Below are positions 1-11,537 of a stretch of 64,000 bases of DNA, one piece after another. The stretch covers positions 6,355,001 through 6,419,000 of the forward strand of contig NC_092577.1 in NCBI RefSeq assembly GCF_037975245.1. The letters are read 5' to 3'. The stretch is from Apostichopus japonicus (taxonomy: Eukaryota > Echinodermata > Holothuroidea > Aspidochirotida > Stichopodidae). Numbering within the stretch: position 1 is the first letter of the stretch; every line of letters starts with the position of its first letter. Under the pieces are notes generated by a model. The model saw nothing but the letters and a program-made list of their open reading frames with translations. It did no database searches and was not told the DNA's origin. A program made the translations under genes and the position numbers.

Positions 1-733
1 CATTGTCAATGAGGAAAACATACCATTGTCAAATGGAGAAAACATACCATTGTCAATAGGGAAAACATAAACCATTGTCAATAAGGAAAACATACCATAG
101 TCAATGAGGAAAACATACCATTGTCAATGAGGAAAACATACCATTGTCAATGAGGAAAACATACCATTGTCAATAGGGAAAACATACCATTGTCAATAGG
201 GAAAACATACCATTGTCAATAGGGAAAACATACCATTGTCAATAAGGAAAACATACCATTGTCAATGAGGAAAACATACCATTGTCAATAGGGAAAACAT
301 ATACCATTGCAATAGGGAAAACATACCATTGTCAATAGGGAAAACATATACCATTGTCAATGGGGGAAACATACCATTGTCAATGAGGAAAACATACCAT
401 TGTCAATGAGGAAAACATACCATTGTCAATAGGGAAAACATATACCATTGCAATAGGGAAAACATACCATTGTCAATAGGGAAAACATATACCATTGTCA
501 ATGGGGGAAACATACCATTGTCAATAAGGAAAACATACTATTGTCAATGGAGAAACATATCATTGTCATTAGGGAAAACATATACCATTGTCAATGGGGA
601 AAACATACCATAGTCAATGGGGAAGACATACCAATGTCAATGGGCAAACATACCATAGCCAATAGGGAAAACTTACCATTGTCAATAAGGAAAACATACC
701 ATTGTCAATGAAGGAAAAATACCATTGTCAAGG
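1..733. repeat. 23-bp minisatellite array, truncated by window start
   Basis: About 31 tandem copies of a unit close to CCATTGTCAATGAGGAAAAC plus ATA, with variants (ATAGGG, ATGGGG, ATAAGG) in the middle of the unit. A longer block near 285-400 recurs about 141 bp further on, so part of the array was duplicated as a block of about six units. The array starts before base 1, so its full length is unknown. No coding role is seen. Confidence 0.93.
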
Positions 734-937
734 ACAAATGGTATTGGATGCCATCCAAGGGTGCTCTATTGTTTATATGAAGTGAAAATAACCTGTTTTG
801 GTTCAGTTTTATCAATATTTATAAAAAATAGCCTAACCGAGATGTCGCCGTCATAATTCATATAAATTTATCAGAGCATTCCAGAGACTTAGCTTATAGG
901 TGAATATATATACAAATCAACAGCAATAAAATGAAGG

Positions 938-1861
938 AAATACATTTTAGACATATTTATATATATGTATACACATATATATTCCCTGAAAATTATATTT
1001 ATTCCCTTAAAGTATATATTTATATCTTTTCCAGGCGTACAGAAAATATTTTCTTCATAACAAATATATATTCTGTGCAAAAATATATATTCTCTTACAG
1101 CAAATATGCTGTAAAAAATATATATTCTCTAACACAAAATTATATATTTTTTATGCCATTGTAAATTTATTCTCTAATAGAAAGATATATATTATCTTAC
1201 AATAAATATTCTGTAACGATATATATACTACACAAAATTTTAATTTTTCTATACCAAGAAAATATTTATTCTCTAAGGGAAAAATATAAATATATTCTCT
1301 AAGAGAAAAAATATATATATTCTCTAAAATATATATACATTTCAGTTGGCACTTACAGAGCACCGTACTTTGTTTAGCATATATATTTTTCTTACAGAAT
1401 ATATATTTTTTGCACAGAATAGAACTTTGTTGTTAGAGAATATATATTTTTTCTTACAAAGAATACAAATTTATTTTTGCACAGACAATAATTTTTCTAT
1501 AGAATATATATTTTTTTTGTCACAGAATTTATATATTTTGATAGAGAAAAATATTTTTCGGTCACAGAATTGACATACTTTTTGAAAAGGATATATATAT
1601 TTCTTTAGAGGATACATTTTTTCTCTTAGAGAATAAATATATTCTTGGCAGAGAATATTTTTTGTGTTAGAGAATACGTAATTTTGACAGAATATTTACT
1701 GTAACAGAATATATATTTTTGCACAGAATATATATTTGTTATTAAGAAAATATTTTCTGTACGCCTGGAGAATATATAAATATATACTTTAAGGGAATAC
1801 ATATAATTTTCAGGGAATATATATGTGTATACATATATATAAATATGTCTAACATGTATTT
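938..1861. mobile_element. AT-rich foldback (long inverted repeat) element
   Basis: Sequence from about 938 to 1137 reappears as its reverse complement at about 1665-1861. Both arms begin AAATACAT, run through TTAGACATATTTATATATA, and share the distinctive internal block CCAGGCGTACAGAAAATATT. The arms are roughly 190 bp with scattered mismatches and small indels. The loop consists of repeated ATATATATTCTCTAA-like motifs. This is the layout of a foldback or MITE-type non-autonomous DNA element. No convincing target-site duplication was identified, so the class is not assigned. Confidence 0.65.
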
Positions 1862-2264
1862 TTGGAGTTAACCATGTATGTATTTCGCAAGTACACTGAA
1901 AAATGTCAACTTATTTGGGCAAAGTTTTCTTATTTTGATGGAACTTTAAAGCTTCCGTAGCTCCCTTTATCAAGTAGTTCCACTTTAAATACCATTATGA
2001 AATATAATACCATTATTCTTGCTATCAGTCAATTACTGTTAAGAATAATTGCCAAAGTATATGAACAGCTACTCATTATGAACAGATCCGTGATAAGATC
2101 ATTAAAATTGTTATTGTTTTCATATAGCTCACTTTTGAAGTCATTCTTAGCTCGATATTATAAGCAATATACAGAAATCAGCTTGTGTGCAATTCAAGGG
2201 GCAAGCGACCCGTGATACAACAACGTTCCATTGACTCAGCAGACGTAGGCGGACATGTGGTTAT
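1862..2264. other. Unassigned single-copy stretch between two elements
   Basis: No repeat, exon or RNA gene could be supported here. The last 8 bases (2257-2264, GTGGTTAT) are the left target-site duplication of the next element. Confidence 0.5.
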
Positions 2265-2599
2265 CATGGGCGGCGATCCTGGGGGGGATTCAGGGGATAT
2301 ATCCCCCCATGAAAATGGGTGGAGGGGATGTAATACACCATATCCCCCCGCCCCCCACCAAATGCCAGTGATAAGAATATTTGCATGCCTACATTTATGC
2401 ATCATCGTGAACGTACGGCTCTTTTTTAGCTTCATTTCTCGCCTACCATAAACGCAGTGCGATCTTTTCAAATAAAGCGTCTTTATAAAGCAAGAATAGT
2501 TGACTGTAGGCTTCATTGGCCCTATAACAACAAAAGGTATTATTGCGCCCACGGTATTGATATAGTACATATATGCACCCTCATAGTATTCATATCATC

Positions 2600-3250
2600 G
2601 AGGTTAATAAATCTGGAGGAACTATCACACAGTAAATACGCGCGTACGCGCGTACCATGCATGGAGGGTCATGTGATGTGTTCCAGGGTGGTACTCATTT
2701 ATTACTCTCCCCATTACGCATGATGATTTCACCCAACTAGTACGTAAATGTGTATGCGTGCTTAGAGCAGCAGACGACACCCGTTACCTAGCAATAACCG
2801 TGCCTGAAGCCTAACGTGATAGCTATATTCCCGTCGAGCAGCATTAGGCTCTGTTCCATGGAGAATTCCGTGGTTGCACTGAACTAAACATTTCCCCACA
2901 GCATCAAACGCTCACCCGTGACAACCTTGGAACTACTGATTTGGTTCACACACAGTGCTTGATGAATACACATCCCTCTGCAAGCCCAATGTATCTGTAG
3001 CCTACTTGTTCTGTGCCAGCATGTCTAACGTTAGCATATTAGCACTATTTCGTAGGCCAGTACCTTCTTACGCCGTTAGTTTCCATGTCCGATCCGTCTT
3101 AGTGCAAATCTTTCACGAAGTCACTAACACTATTCTCGAACTGCTACAGAGAAATATAAGTTTGGTACCACCCTGGAACACATCACATGACCCTCCATGC
3201 ATGGTACGCGCGCGCCCAATTGACATGAATCCTCCAGATTCATTAAACTC
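2600..3250. repeat. Large inverted repeat nested in the hAT-like element
   Basis: Arms 2600-2694 and 3165-3250 are inverted copies. The inner 48 bp of each arm, ending in CCAGGGTGGTAC on the left arm, are identical; the outer parts are diverged. The spacer is about 470 bp. Both arms carry a CGCGCGTACC block next to the palindrome CCATGCATGG. It may be a separate foldback element inserted into the larger transposon or an internal part of it; the sequence alone does not decide. Confidence 0.8.
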
Positions 3251-3664
3251 GTTGATTCATATAGGCCCTAAAGTAGGCCTACACACGTACATGTACCCTC
3301 GAACTAACGCCTAAAACTTATAATATGGTATTTTGTCTGGCAATCTGAAATGTAGCTGTAATGCAGAAATAATTATTCCCAAACGTATGCTGTTGTCAGT
3401 GAATAGTCGTAGTGAATACCTAACATAGCACTACCATGCTCCTAAGACACATTACACAGATATTTTCAATGGGCAGGTTCAACCTCTGAACTCTATAGAC
3501 CCCCAGGCGCAAAGTGAGATGTATTCAAAATCCTACTTCCAGGACTGTCATTAAATGTCCCCATCCAACCAACGTGAGTACAGCTGTCCACTTGCAGAGT
3601 TTGCAAACACTTTCCTCTCCTGGCAAATGGCAACGGAACTCGGGGATGGAGACTTAGCCTCTCC

Positions 3665-3805
3665 TATATTAATTTATTAGTTTTCATAGAGAAAGGAGTG
3701 GAGGGAAGTTTTGGTACCAGATGTTGATACCGAAGTGTGAACCAGGGACCTCCAATTGTCACCGCATGCGAGCACTCTACCATCGTACTGCCAGGCCAAG
3801 TTAGT
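3665..3805 (-). mobile_element. tRNA-derived SINE fragment
   Basis: Read on the minus strand, about 3805 to 3665 gives an A-box-like GATGGTAGAGTGCTCGCATG, then GGAGGTCCCTGGTTCACACT, which resembles an anticodon-arm/variable/B-box region of a tRNA. The acceptor stem does not close and the B box departs from consensus, so it is not a functional tRNA gene. It continues into non-tRNA sequence ending in an A/T-rich stretch, as SINEs do. Boundaries are approximate. Confidence 0.5.
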
Positions 3806-4169
3806 CATTTGCTAGGTCGTCGCGTTATTCCCTAAGTTCAACTTATCAGGTTTTCCCTAGCTAAAAAGCAAACGGATTGTTACTATGTGTAATTGTGTAT
3901 TGCATGTGTATAGGCCTATAATAGCCTGCATGAGGCTATTTTCTTCATCGAATAATATAAAAGACCTCTCGAACATTCTAACGTAGCGCCTGAAACAAGA
4001 TTGACAGGGGCAATTTTCCAAAAATAACACCCGAAATTAAAAAAAAAAAGTATTTTGGATCCCGATTATGAGATATTTTGGGCATGATATCCCTATTTTA
4101 AAGTTGGGTATATGCCGCTTGGAAACCTCGGGAAGTGCTGTTTCCGGCCATCTAGAGGGTTTGTAAATC

Positions 4170-4226
4170 CCAAAATTTTCTTGTACGCTTCGCGCCAACC
4201 TATGGTGGCGCTACGCTTAGATAGTC
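4170..4226 (-). repeat. Shared hAT subterminal block with hairpin (copy 1)
   Basis: On the minus strand this reads ACTATCTAAGCGTAGCGCCA, CCATAGGTTGGCGCG, AAGCGTACAAGAAAATTTTG. Nearly the same block sits at 62334-62390 and 63532-63588. GCGCCA and TGGCGC can pair to form a short hairpin. Its fixed position just inside an element end suggests a subterminal transposase-binding region (inference). Confidence 0.7.
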
Positions 4227-4538
4227 AACAAGGTCATACCCCCCCCCCCCCCACTCGGAAGTACGGATCGCCGCCCATGGTGGTTATATAACATATAAGG
4301 AGGAACATTTGATAGTAAATTATCAGCAATTGACATGAACTCTCAGACAATTCCAGTTTGAGATTGTTTATTTACGTTGATCTTGAATATTTCTCAACTG
4401 CCCCCCATCATGATGACCTTCATATTCATATTGTATATGACTAACTGTAAGGCTGTCTCACGAAGATAAACTCTTGTTTACTTATAGAATATAACTTAGT
4501 ATGAGACAAACTGAACAAGATATATTCGATATTCTTAC

Positions 4539-4583
4539 TTCTTCATCCGTATCATCTTCCGATGAACTAAATTCGCTGTCATC
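4539..4583 (-). CDS. Candidate small acidic internal exon
   Basis: On the minus strand a strong pyrimidine tract ending TTTCTTTCTCTTTCTTGCAG precedes a 45-nt block that ends at a GTAAG donor. In phase 0 it reads DDSEFSSSEDDTDEE, 15 residues with no stop and almost entirely acidic or serine. Exons of this kind encode flexible acidic linkers, often phosphorylated by CK2. The gene it belongs to is unknown. The exon at 6495-6530 has the same strand, phase and character and would lie upstream in the same transcript. The block is too short for reading frame alone to be evidence; the call rests on the splice borders and residue bias. Confidence 0.45.
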
Positions 4584-6494
4584 CTGCAAGAAAGAGAAAG
4601 AAATAATCATACATAACTAAATGAAACAAAGGACATTCTTATTAAAGTGCGCAATATGCCTACATCTATCTGCCTGTTATTCCTGTACGCAGATTTCTGA
4701 ATAGTTTCCTTTCACCCTGCAGCTGTCCTCTGGTCAGAGAGAAAGCGCAATTAAACACGGAATCGTTTGATCATTAACATTTATTAAGAAGAGCACGAAT
4801 TGTGACACTGATATTTTAACCAAAGAGAACAAACATTTTTGGGTTCTTTTTTCCCCCTTTTCCTTTTCACCCTTTGCTAGTCCTCCGCGTACATCGAAAA
4901 TACTGAAAACACAAACTTTGGAGACTCAAATATTTATTTGGAGCAGCATTGGACACTCATTTATAACACACTTCCAACATTATATAGTTACGAACAATTA
5001 CAAGATTGGAACAAATTCATGGATTGCGATTTTCCGTTTCCTCCGAATACAAAAACCAAATGAGTAAAGTTGCAGACATGCGCAAACTTCTTCAATGACG
5101 TCAAGCATATTTAACGCACGGTAAAGTAATCTTATATTGATGGGAATGTTAATTTTAAACAGGGCTTCCTTATTGTTAAATTTGTTAGAATTTTGCAAGT
5201 CATGGTAGTTACTTTTGTTGTTGCTGGAAATAAATTTAATAAAATGTTATTATATCACTGGTTACTTCCGGTTAACAATCAATTATGTGACCAGAAAGTA
5301 AAGTCATCTAACAGGCTAGTGGCAGTGCCTACCCCAAACTAAACTTTAAATTATGCTGATATGTATGTTGTATATAACCATGGGAGAAGGACGGATATTC
5401 CACATTGCCATAAATATGCAGGTATCGAAAATAGGGTAAAGGGATGGAATAATGAGAAGTTTGACGTACTTTTGCTTGAAACGAGATATCAATATAATTA
5501 AAACTGTCGCACATTGTTGAGCATACGAAACTGAAGCAGTTTTGGTGTCACGTGTTGCAAATTAGTTGACAGATATAGTTGTTTTAACTGCTTATTTTCG
5601 CTCTATTGTTTTGACTTCAAAATGGACATGAATCTAACATTCCCCATATGAGTATGAAAGGTTTGTGTATTTATATGATCATATCTCTATTCTGAAAAAA
5701 AATGAATGAATGTCTCGTAAAACACGAATTACCTACTTTATATTTCTAACTAGTATATGGTTAATTTCTCTGTACGGGAAAGGTATAGCGATTCTCAATT
5801 AATAACGATGGCAATCCGGACGTTGAAGGGTGAAAATGGCAGCTGAATATGACAATATTTTAAACGTTTTTGACGGTGTAATGTTGGACATCCAATAGTA
5901 ATTTGCTTCCTTTATCCATAAACATGTAAATAGCTACAGGTCTAGGTAATTAATCAATATTGTTCCTGCATCGCCGTGGTTACACCTTACAGTTATGTCC
6001 AAGATGTCTATATACGCAATATATCAAGATGTATTACAACTATTAAACGATGTGTGACTTCTAAAACTCCCCCGAAGAAAGTTGGTGGACCAAACACGTC
6101 CATGCAGAGGGATGGGCTAATTTGAATTTCCATCCAACTTTGGGTAACATAGTCTATTTTTAGACATTTCTTTTTTAAACAATCTACCTAAACCTTGTAG
6201 TATTTAAAAGTCTCTCCGTTTCTTTATTTAGCATTTCTTCGAGGGTGTATTCCGAAGGAATATTATTTAGGCAGTATCTCAACCTTACATTGAGAACAGT
6301 GGTACCAGCATTACGTGGTATATATGAATCTCCCTGTTCGATACACATCAATTATAAATCTTTCCTGCCTGATGAGAATCAAAGTATAAAACTCTTTGGT
6401 CTTATTTCTTTTTTTCCACAGTAATTGACACCTCCTGCCTGTTACTAAATTACCGTTACTAATTAACAGGAACATGAATCTATGTCTCTCTTAC

Positions 6495-6530
6495 CTCTTC
6501 TACTAGTAGATTGCCCTCACCGTCGCAGGC
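6495..6530 (-). CDS. Candidate small acidic internal exon
   Basis: Minus strand: the tract ACTTTCTCTTCCTTTCAG is followed by a 36-nt block and the donor GTAAGAG. In phase 0 it reads ACDGEGNLLVEE. Both borders are close to metazoan consensus and the length is a multiple of three, so it could be skipped without changing frame. With 4539-4583 it suggests a minus-strand gene with very small symmetric exons crossing this region. No family can be assigned from 12 residues. Confidence 0.42.
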
Positions 6531-8767
6531 CTGAAAGGAAGAGAAAGTTTAATATCACGAGATTTTGAAATCGTATTCAGGGAAATATGATAAGCCGAAG
6601 CAAAAAATGGATAAGTTAAAATGATATATGTTCACAAATATCGCAGTTAACTATTCCTGGCAGGTAAACGCACATCTGTATTGAGCACACTAAGTCGATA
6701 TAGGAGACAGACTCGTCACTGTAAGATGCACGGACTTAATAACATGAATATTAACATCAGCTTTATAGGGAAGACAGCATTACTTTTAAACCTGTTATCA
6801 AACACTGAGTAACGCCATTATATACTGAGTGACGTCATAAAGATGAACTTCTCACTGAGATGATCAGATGGATACAATGGGCGAGAGGATGACGAGAAGG
6901 TAAAGAGGGCAGTATTCAAAGATAGAACTATTTATACGATCCTCGTGGTTGAATCGATGGAATGTACAAACAATGTATGATCTTGAATATCCCATGAAGC
7001 AGTATTTTGGTTACTCTCCCTAACCCCCCCCCCCCCACCCCATCTTATATGATCTGTTGCTATCGTATACCGTAGGCAATCCTTTAATGATATCCAGGAA
7101 AAGTTTGGGAGATGCAGTTGAAAGATAAAATCTCGAAGAGCAGTAACAAGGAAAGATAACGATAGTTTAAGTAGAAAAGAGATCTGTGTAGATCTGTTAT
7201 TGTTGACAAATTTCATGAAATATCATGAAATTATATTAATCCTTTTATAGTTTATTTCTCCCATATTTGCCATGTCACGTGCGTTTTTGATATTTGAAGT
7301 TTGTAAATAATTATTTCATGAATAAATATTTCCATCCTTGCTTTGATCCTTTAGTCATTGCAGTGTAAACACAGTACACATTGCAAGTATTTCATCAATT
7401 AAACATGCATATACATCATACACTACATAAACTATTATACCCATAACATTGTACATGTTTTAACGGGAAAACGCATTGAAAAGTGGTAAACGTATGTTAT
7501 TTCATATAAGGCTATTCAAACTTTGCCTCACCCTATGTTCCATCTTAGGCAAATTTAGACAAGGAAGGGTCGACGGTTTGTTAATTTGGAAATTAGCAGG
7601 TTGTTATAGTAACCAATACGCTCTGTATATTTCTCAGACCAGTGAGCTCTGTATTGCATTATCTCTATGTACCGACTGGACTCGGACTTGGTTTGGGTTG
7701 CTCATATACTCTATAGAACTCTGTTCGGACTCGAGAGTACCATACTTTGACCAAGTAGCCTCGGACTCGGCTCGGAATCAGGAAAAATCGACGCAACTAC
7801 ATCAGAGTGTTTCTTATACTATAAGATACATACATATGGAATAGTTCTGATGGAAATAGTACTAATAACAATATATAGAAACCATGTGAGGATACAAGGC
7901 CAGGATGTTGCATTATAGTATCGTCAGTGCTTAAATATAATTATGAAGATACATTAGTTAATTTATCAGGTGGTAATTGTTTACAAAAATCAACCACATA
8001 ACCAATTACTTTGAACACCCCACCCCTCCCGTTATCTGGCCCAGGCTCCTTCAAGAACCTAATTTAAACACAGTAGTTATTCAAAGACGAAAGAAATAAT
8101 GCAAATATTTTAAACCATTCTTAGTTCAGATTCACCGTGAAGACTTAAATTTAACCTTTTAGTTAAACTTTTAAGTAGTCCCCTCTCCTTTAATTTTGTT
8201 AGTATGTTAAAGTACATCAAATTGATGAAATCTACCTCAAAAACAAAATTGTTTCTTTGCTTCAAGTTAAAACCAGATCTGCCCTTTTATATATAATCCT
8301 ACTGGGACCAAACATTTATGTCAGTCACTTATATATATATATACATTAATCTAAATAAATAATAAAATATAATCAATAGGGATCCCTCAAATCCCATTAC
8401 AACTGAAACTATTAGAACCGAGTAACATTTACTGACTGTTGGTTTGATGCCTGCAGTGACGTCAGACGTGAAGATTCTAGAGATGAAAAGTATGCATCGA
8501 TATGTTCACCAATAAGACATTTTTTACTGAGACGGTGTGAAAGAAAGACACTGGAAGCATGATATATATATATATATATATTTATTTTGTTTGATAAGGA
8601 GTTATGTCTGAATAATCTCGACTATACAATTGAGAATTTTTATTGATTCACACAGCAATAACTTCTATAAGGAGAGCAAATAGGGGTCTATATGCGGAGA
8701 AAGAAGTACAAGAATAATTAGGAAAAGCTGGAGTACGAGCTTGGAAGGGAGACTTCATTAAGTTTCA

Positions 8768-10508
8768 TTTATTTGTACCATACCTCATGTTATTTGTACC
8801 ACACCTTATGTTATTTGTATCATACCTCAATTTATTTGTACCATACCTCATGTTACTTGTACCATACCTCATGGTATTTGTACCATGCCTCATGTTATTT
8901 TTACCATACCTCATGTTATTTGTAACATACCTCATGTTCTTTGTACCATACATCATGTTATTTGTACCATAACTCATGTTATTTGTACCATACCTCATGT
9001 TATTTGTACCATACCTCATGTTATTTGTACCGTACCTCATGTTATTTGTACCGTACCTCATGTTATTAATACCATACCTCATGTTATTTGTACCATACCT
9101 CATGTTATCTGTACCGTATCTCATGTTATTTGTACCGTACCTCATGTTATTTGTACCAAACCTCATTTTATTTGTACCGTACTCATTGTTATATGCACCA
9201 TATCTCATGTTATTTGTACCGTACCTCATGTTATTTGTACCAAACCTCATTTTATTTGTACCGTACTCATTGTTATATGCACCATACCTCATGTTATTTG
9301 TACCATACCTCATGTTATTTGTACCATACCTCATGTTATTTTACCACATATCATGTTATTTGTATCATACCTTATGTTATTTGTACCATACACCATACCT
9401 CATGTTATTAGTACCATACCTCATGTTATTTGTACCATAACCTCATTTTATTTGTACCGTACTCATTGTTATATGCACCATACCTCATGTTATTTGTACC
9501 ATACCTCATGTTATTTGTACCATACCTCATGTTATTTTACCACATATCATGTTATTTGTATCATACCTTATGTTATTTGTACCATACACCATACCTCATG
9601 TTATTAGTACCATACCTTATGTTATTTGTACCATACTTCATGTTATTTGTACCGTATCTCATGTTATTTGTACCGTACCTCATGTTATTTGTACCAAACC
9701 TCATTTTATTTGTACCGTACTCATTGTTATATGCACCAAACCTCATGTTATTTGTACCATACCTCATGTTATTTGTACCATAGCTCATGTTATTTGTATT
9801 ATACCTCATGTTATTTGTACCGTATCTCATGTTATTTGTACCGTACCTCATGTTATTTGTACCAAACCTCATTTTATTTGTACCATACTCATTTTTATAT
9901 GCACCATACCTCATGTTATTTGTACCGTATCTCATGTTATTTGTACCATACATCATGTTATTTGTACCATAGATCATATAATATGTACCCTACCTCATGT
10001 TATTTGTACCATACCTCATGTTATTTTACCACATATCATGTTATTTGTATCATACCTCGTGTTGTTTGTACCATATATCATGTTATTTGTACCATACCTC
10101 ATGTTATTTGTACCATACACCATACCTCATTGTTATTTGTACCATGCCTTATGTTATTTCTACCATACATCATGTTATTTGTACCATACCTCATGTTATT
10201 TGTACCATAGATCATATAATATGTACCCTACCTCATGTTATTTGTACCATACCTCATGTTATTTTACCACATATCATGTTATTTGTATCATACCTCGTGT
10301 TGTTTGTACCATATATCATGTTATTTGTACCATACCTCATGTTATTTGTACCATACACCATACCTCATTGTTATTTGTACCATGCCTTATGTTATTTCTA
10401 CCATACCTCATGTTATTTGTACCATACCTCATGTTATTTGTTCCGTACCTCATGTTATTTGTACCACATATCATGTTATTTGTACCATACCTCATGTTAT
10501 ATCTACCA
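8768..10508. repeat. 21-bp minisatellite, about 83 copies
   Basis: Tandem copies of TTATTTGTACCATACCTCAT plus G, with point variants (GTACCG, CATTTT, TCATTG). Because 21 is a multiple of three, every frame without a stop in the unit stays open. This gives spurious reading frames of up to 327 codons: repeats of MLFVPYL, VICTIPH and CYLYHTS on the plus strand, and MRYGTNN on the minus strand. There is no codon bias, start context or splice context suggesting translation. The array ends in a T-rich run at about 10509. Confidence 0.95.
9971..10447. repeat. Higher-order duplication inside the 21-bp minisatellite
   Basis: A block of about 238 bp beginning AGATCATATAATATGTACCC at 9971 recurs from 10209, including the irregular monomers TTTTACCACATATCATG, CTCGTGTTGTTTG and ACACCATACCTCATTG. 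Another irregular set (CATTTTATTTGTACCGTACT, then CATTGTTATATGCACC) recurs near 9157, 9241, 9434, 9699 and 9863. The array therefore grew by block duplications of several to about eleven monomers. Confidence 0.85.
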
Positions 10509-11294
10509 TATTTTTTTTTAAGATTATTTTGAGAAGCATAAGTTTTCAAGTATTAATTAACCTTTTACTTTCTTATCTTTACGTTCATATTGATGTACAT
10601 ATTTTTGTATTTCTTAGTCTTCGGTTCTCTTGTTTAAATATTTTATATTTATACTGGTGATAACGGAAATGAAATGAACAATATATGCGGCTTTTGGAAT
10701 AGATTCTAGTTAGATATTCTTATATTCTATTATATATATCCTTACGGAAAATCTAAGTGTACATGTAATTTATACAACGGTATAGCAATATTATACTAGG
10801 AATTATGAATCTAACCGCTTGTAATTAGCCTCAGCAGGCGATGAGAATAGAAACAACTTCATTTTCAAGTCTAACATGTATAAGGAAGTGAAGCTAGTAT
10901 GTACGTATGTTATGACATATGTAATAGGATTGATTTAAATTCCGATGTTGGTTTAAAAACAACCAGATTTCACAGGTGTTTAAGCATCTATCAAAATTAT
11001 AATAATTCATCAAACTGATGAAAACTATTGAGTGTTATACATCACCTAATTATATTCCGGCCATTTGATTGGTCAATTGCTCGTCGATTGCGTGCAAAAT
11101 CCGCTCTATTGCACTCTATGAAATAGGACCATGTGTTATACTTTTTTGATAGCACTTTTTTTTCAATGGTAAGAGAGCAGAGAAACCTGTCTGTTCAAAA
11201 CAATCTATTGCATGAGTGAAATTCACATTCAGTTATATCCAAATTTGAAGGTGTTGTATAAAACAAATAAGGAATGGTTTCCATTCGTGCAATA
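10509..11294. other. AT-rich stretch with possible degraded element start
   Basis: No gene or RNA was recognised. The part from about 11040 (GCCATTTGATTGGTCAATTG and following) looks like the outer part of the element whose palindromic core is at 11295-11398, but I could not define matching ends. Confidence 0.35.
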
Positions 11295-11398
11295 GTGCAA
11301 ATATTTCATTCGTTGAAAGATGTAATTTGTTCCATTCAACGAGGCTGAGCCTCGTTGAAATGGTACATTCCTTCTTTCAACTCATGAAATATTTGCAC
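11295..11398. repeat. 104-bp imperfect palindrome
   Basis: The left half starts GTGCAAATATTTCATTCGTT and the right half ends with its complement, finishing AAATATTTGCAC. The centre is GAGGCTGAGCCTC around 11347. The halves share TTGAAAGA, a diverged middle and CAACGAGGCT. It can form a long cruciform or hairpin and resembles the core of a MITE. Confidence 0.8.
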
Positions 11399-11537
11399 TC
11401 ATAACCAATTATTTGTATACTATTTGATGGCGATTAAGTTGATACTGTAAACGAAACCAGCTATGTTAATGCTACATTCGTTAAGTTAGCCTTGTCACCC
11501 AACCATTGCTGTAAACGGATCATCCAGCCTCTCCAAA

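Larger units (their letters stand above)
2265..4279. mobile_element. hAT-like non-autonomous DNA transposon with 8-bp TSD
   Basis: Both ends carry the perfect 15-bp inverted repeat CATGGGCGGCGATCC (left 2265-2279, reverse complement 4265-4279). The element is flanked by identical 8-bp direct repeats GTGGTTAT at 2257-2264 and 4280-4287. An 8-bp TSD with a short TIR beginning CA is the hAT superfamily pattern. The 2,015-bp interior has no transposase-like reading frame. It holds a nested inverted repeat (2600-3250) and a reverse-strand tRNA-derived SINE (about 3665-3805). The right subterminal region, about 4150-4230, shares a hairpin-bearing block with elements near 62.3 and 63.5 kb. It was presumably mobilised in trans. 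Confidence 0.85.
4288..8767. other. Sparse AT-rich stretch, mostly featureless
   Basis: Apart from the two minus-strand exon candidates at 4539-4583 and 6495-6530, I see only a poly-C run near 7024-7036 and short TA runs near 8330 and 8563-8582. A segment at about 8268-8395 is related to 14722-14840. No convincing gene body, RNA gene or element boundary was found. Confidence 0.5.

Noticed and set aside
1-733. CRISPR-like array
   Set aside because: Units are contiguous with no unique spacers and the genome is clearly eukaryotic; it is a minisatellite.
2178-2570. 130-codon minus-strand frame
   Set aside because: It spans the left end of the hAT-like element; its GGAGGYGV and SPPGSPP stretches are translations of the G-rich subterminal region.
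8765-10532. Long open frames (up to 327 codons) with heptapeptide repeats
   Set aside because: They are produced by the 21-bp unit length of the minisatellite; four frames are open at once and none has gene-like flanks.
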